The position numbers and the translations under genes were made by a program. From the NCBI GenBank assembly GCA_934678955.1, contig CAKUSI010000196.1, forward strand, positions 1-6,813: DNA of 6,813 nucleotides, in the 5' to 3' direction. Of the stretch, positions 6,739 to 6,813 are shown piece after piece. This stretch comes from an uncultured Austwickia sp. (GTDB lineage: Bacteria; Actinomycetota; Actinomycetes; Actinomycetales; Dermatophilaceae). The notes below the pieces were generated by a model. That model had not been told where the DNA came from. It worked only from the letters and a program-made list of their open reading frames with translations, and searched no databases. Position 1 is the first letter of the stretch. Each line of letters opens with the position of its first letter.

Positions 6739-6773
6739 CCTCGATCCACCGATCCGATGGGCCGTGTGATCTC

Positions 6774-6799
6774 GGGTGGGGTCTCTGGGTGGGGTCACT
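6774..6799. repeat. Tandem 13-bp repeat, candidate transposase-binding sites near a transposon end
   Basis: GGGTGGGGTCTCT (6774-6786) is followed directly by GGGTGGGGTCACT (6787-6799), one mismatch. A degenerate piece, CGTGTGATCTC at 6763-6773, matches 8 of 11 bases of the unit one step earlier (12-bp offset). Tn7-like ends carry several short repeated TnsB sites, and this lies in non-coding DNA at the outer edge of the core genes, so a transposon end is plausible. The actual terminus, its inverted partner and a target-site duplication are not visible in this window. Confidence 0.45.
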
Positions 6800-6813
6800 T
6801 GTTTTCGTGGCGG

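Larger units (their letters stand above)
254..6813. mobile_element. Tn7-like transposon core (tnsA, tnsB, tnsC, two tniQ), both ends undetermined
   Basis: The co-occurrence of a TnsA-like endonuclease, a DD35E transposase with Mu-type barrel, a TnsC/TniB ATPase and two TniQ proteins defines a Tn7-like element. The right boundary is probably close to the tandem repeat at 6774-6799 or just past the window. The left boundary is beyond position 1, because the methyltransferase gene following tniQ on the same strand looks like cargo. No terminal inverted repeats or target duplications can be paired here, so the limits given are only the extent of the visible core. Confidence 0.85.

Noticed and set aside
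1..6813. Search for a CRISPR array, Cas genes, tRNA (a common Tn7-like target) or rRNA
   Set aside because: No regularly spaced repeats, no cloverleaf with a GTTCRANYC arm and no rRNA-like stretch were seen by eye.

Overview
This is high-G+C DNA with many GTG starts and 4-bp start/stop overlaps. The proteins resemble those I know from actinobacterial Tn7-like elements, so the host is probably an actinomycete; no gene here fixes the species. Almost the whole window is the transposition core of one Tn7-like (Tn7/Tn5053/Mu superfamily) transposon. I see no RNA gene and no CRISPR array.

Layout from left to right. 1-253 (minus strand) is the 5' end of an adenine-specific, type III Mod-like DNA methyltransferase that runs off the left edge, probably cargo. 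254-302 is a short gap with a stem-loop. 303-5606 (minus strand, read right to left) is a tight operon: tnsB-like DDE transposase, tnsC-like AAA+ ATPase, a 465-aa TniQ protein and a 302-aa TniQ protein. Each gene overlaps the next by 4 bp (ATGA, GTGA, GTGA). 5607-5725 is a divergent intergenic region with two small inverted repeats. 5726-6607 (plus strand) is a TnsA-like endonuclease. 6604-6738 (plus strand) is a 44-codon reading frame overlapping tnsA by GTGA. 6739-6813 is non-coding and holds a 13-bp tandem repeat.

Working model: TnsA and TnsB cut and join the transposon ends, TnsC is the ATP-dependent regulator, and the two TniQ proteins select targets. The most interesting feature is the order of the parts. 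In relatives I know, tnsA is followed on the same strand by tnsB, tnsC and tniQ. Here tnsA points away from tnsB. The small frame after tnsA resembles the N-terminal beta-domain of TnsB proteins, while the main tnsB lacks a full version of that domain and starts at a poorly supported GTG. This is what an inversion of the tnsA-tnsB5' block, breaking tnsB near its 5' end, would leave. Whether it is decay, an assembly artefact or a reversible switch cannot be decided from this window.
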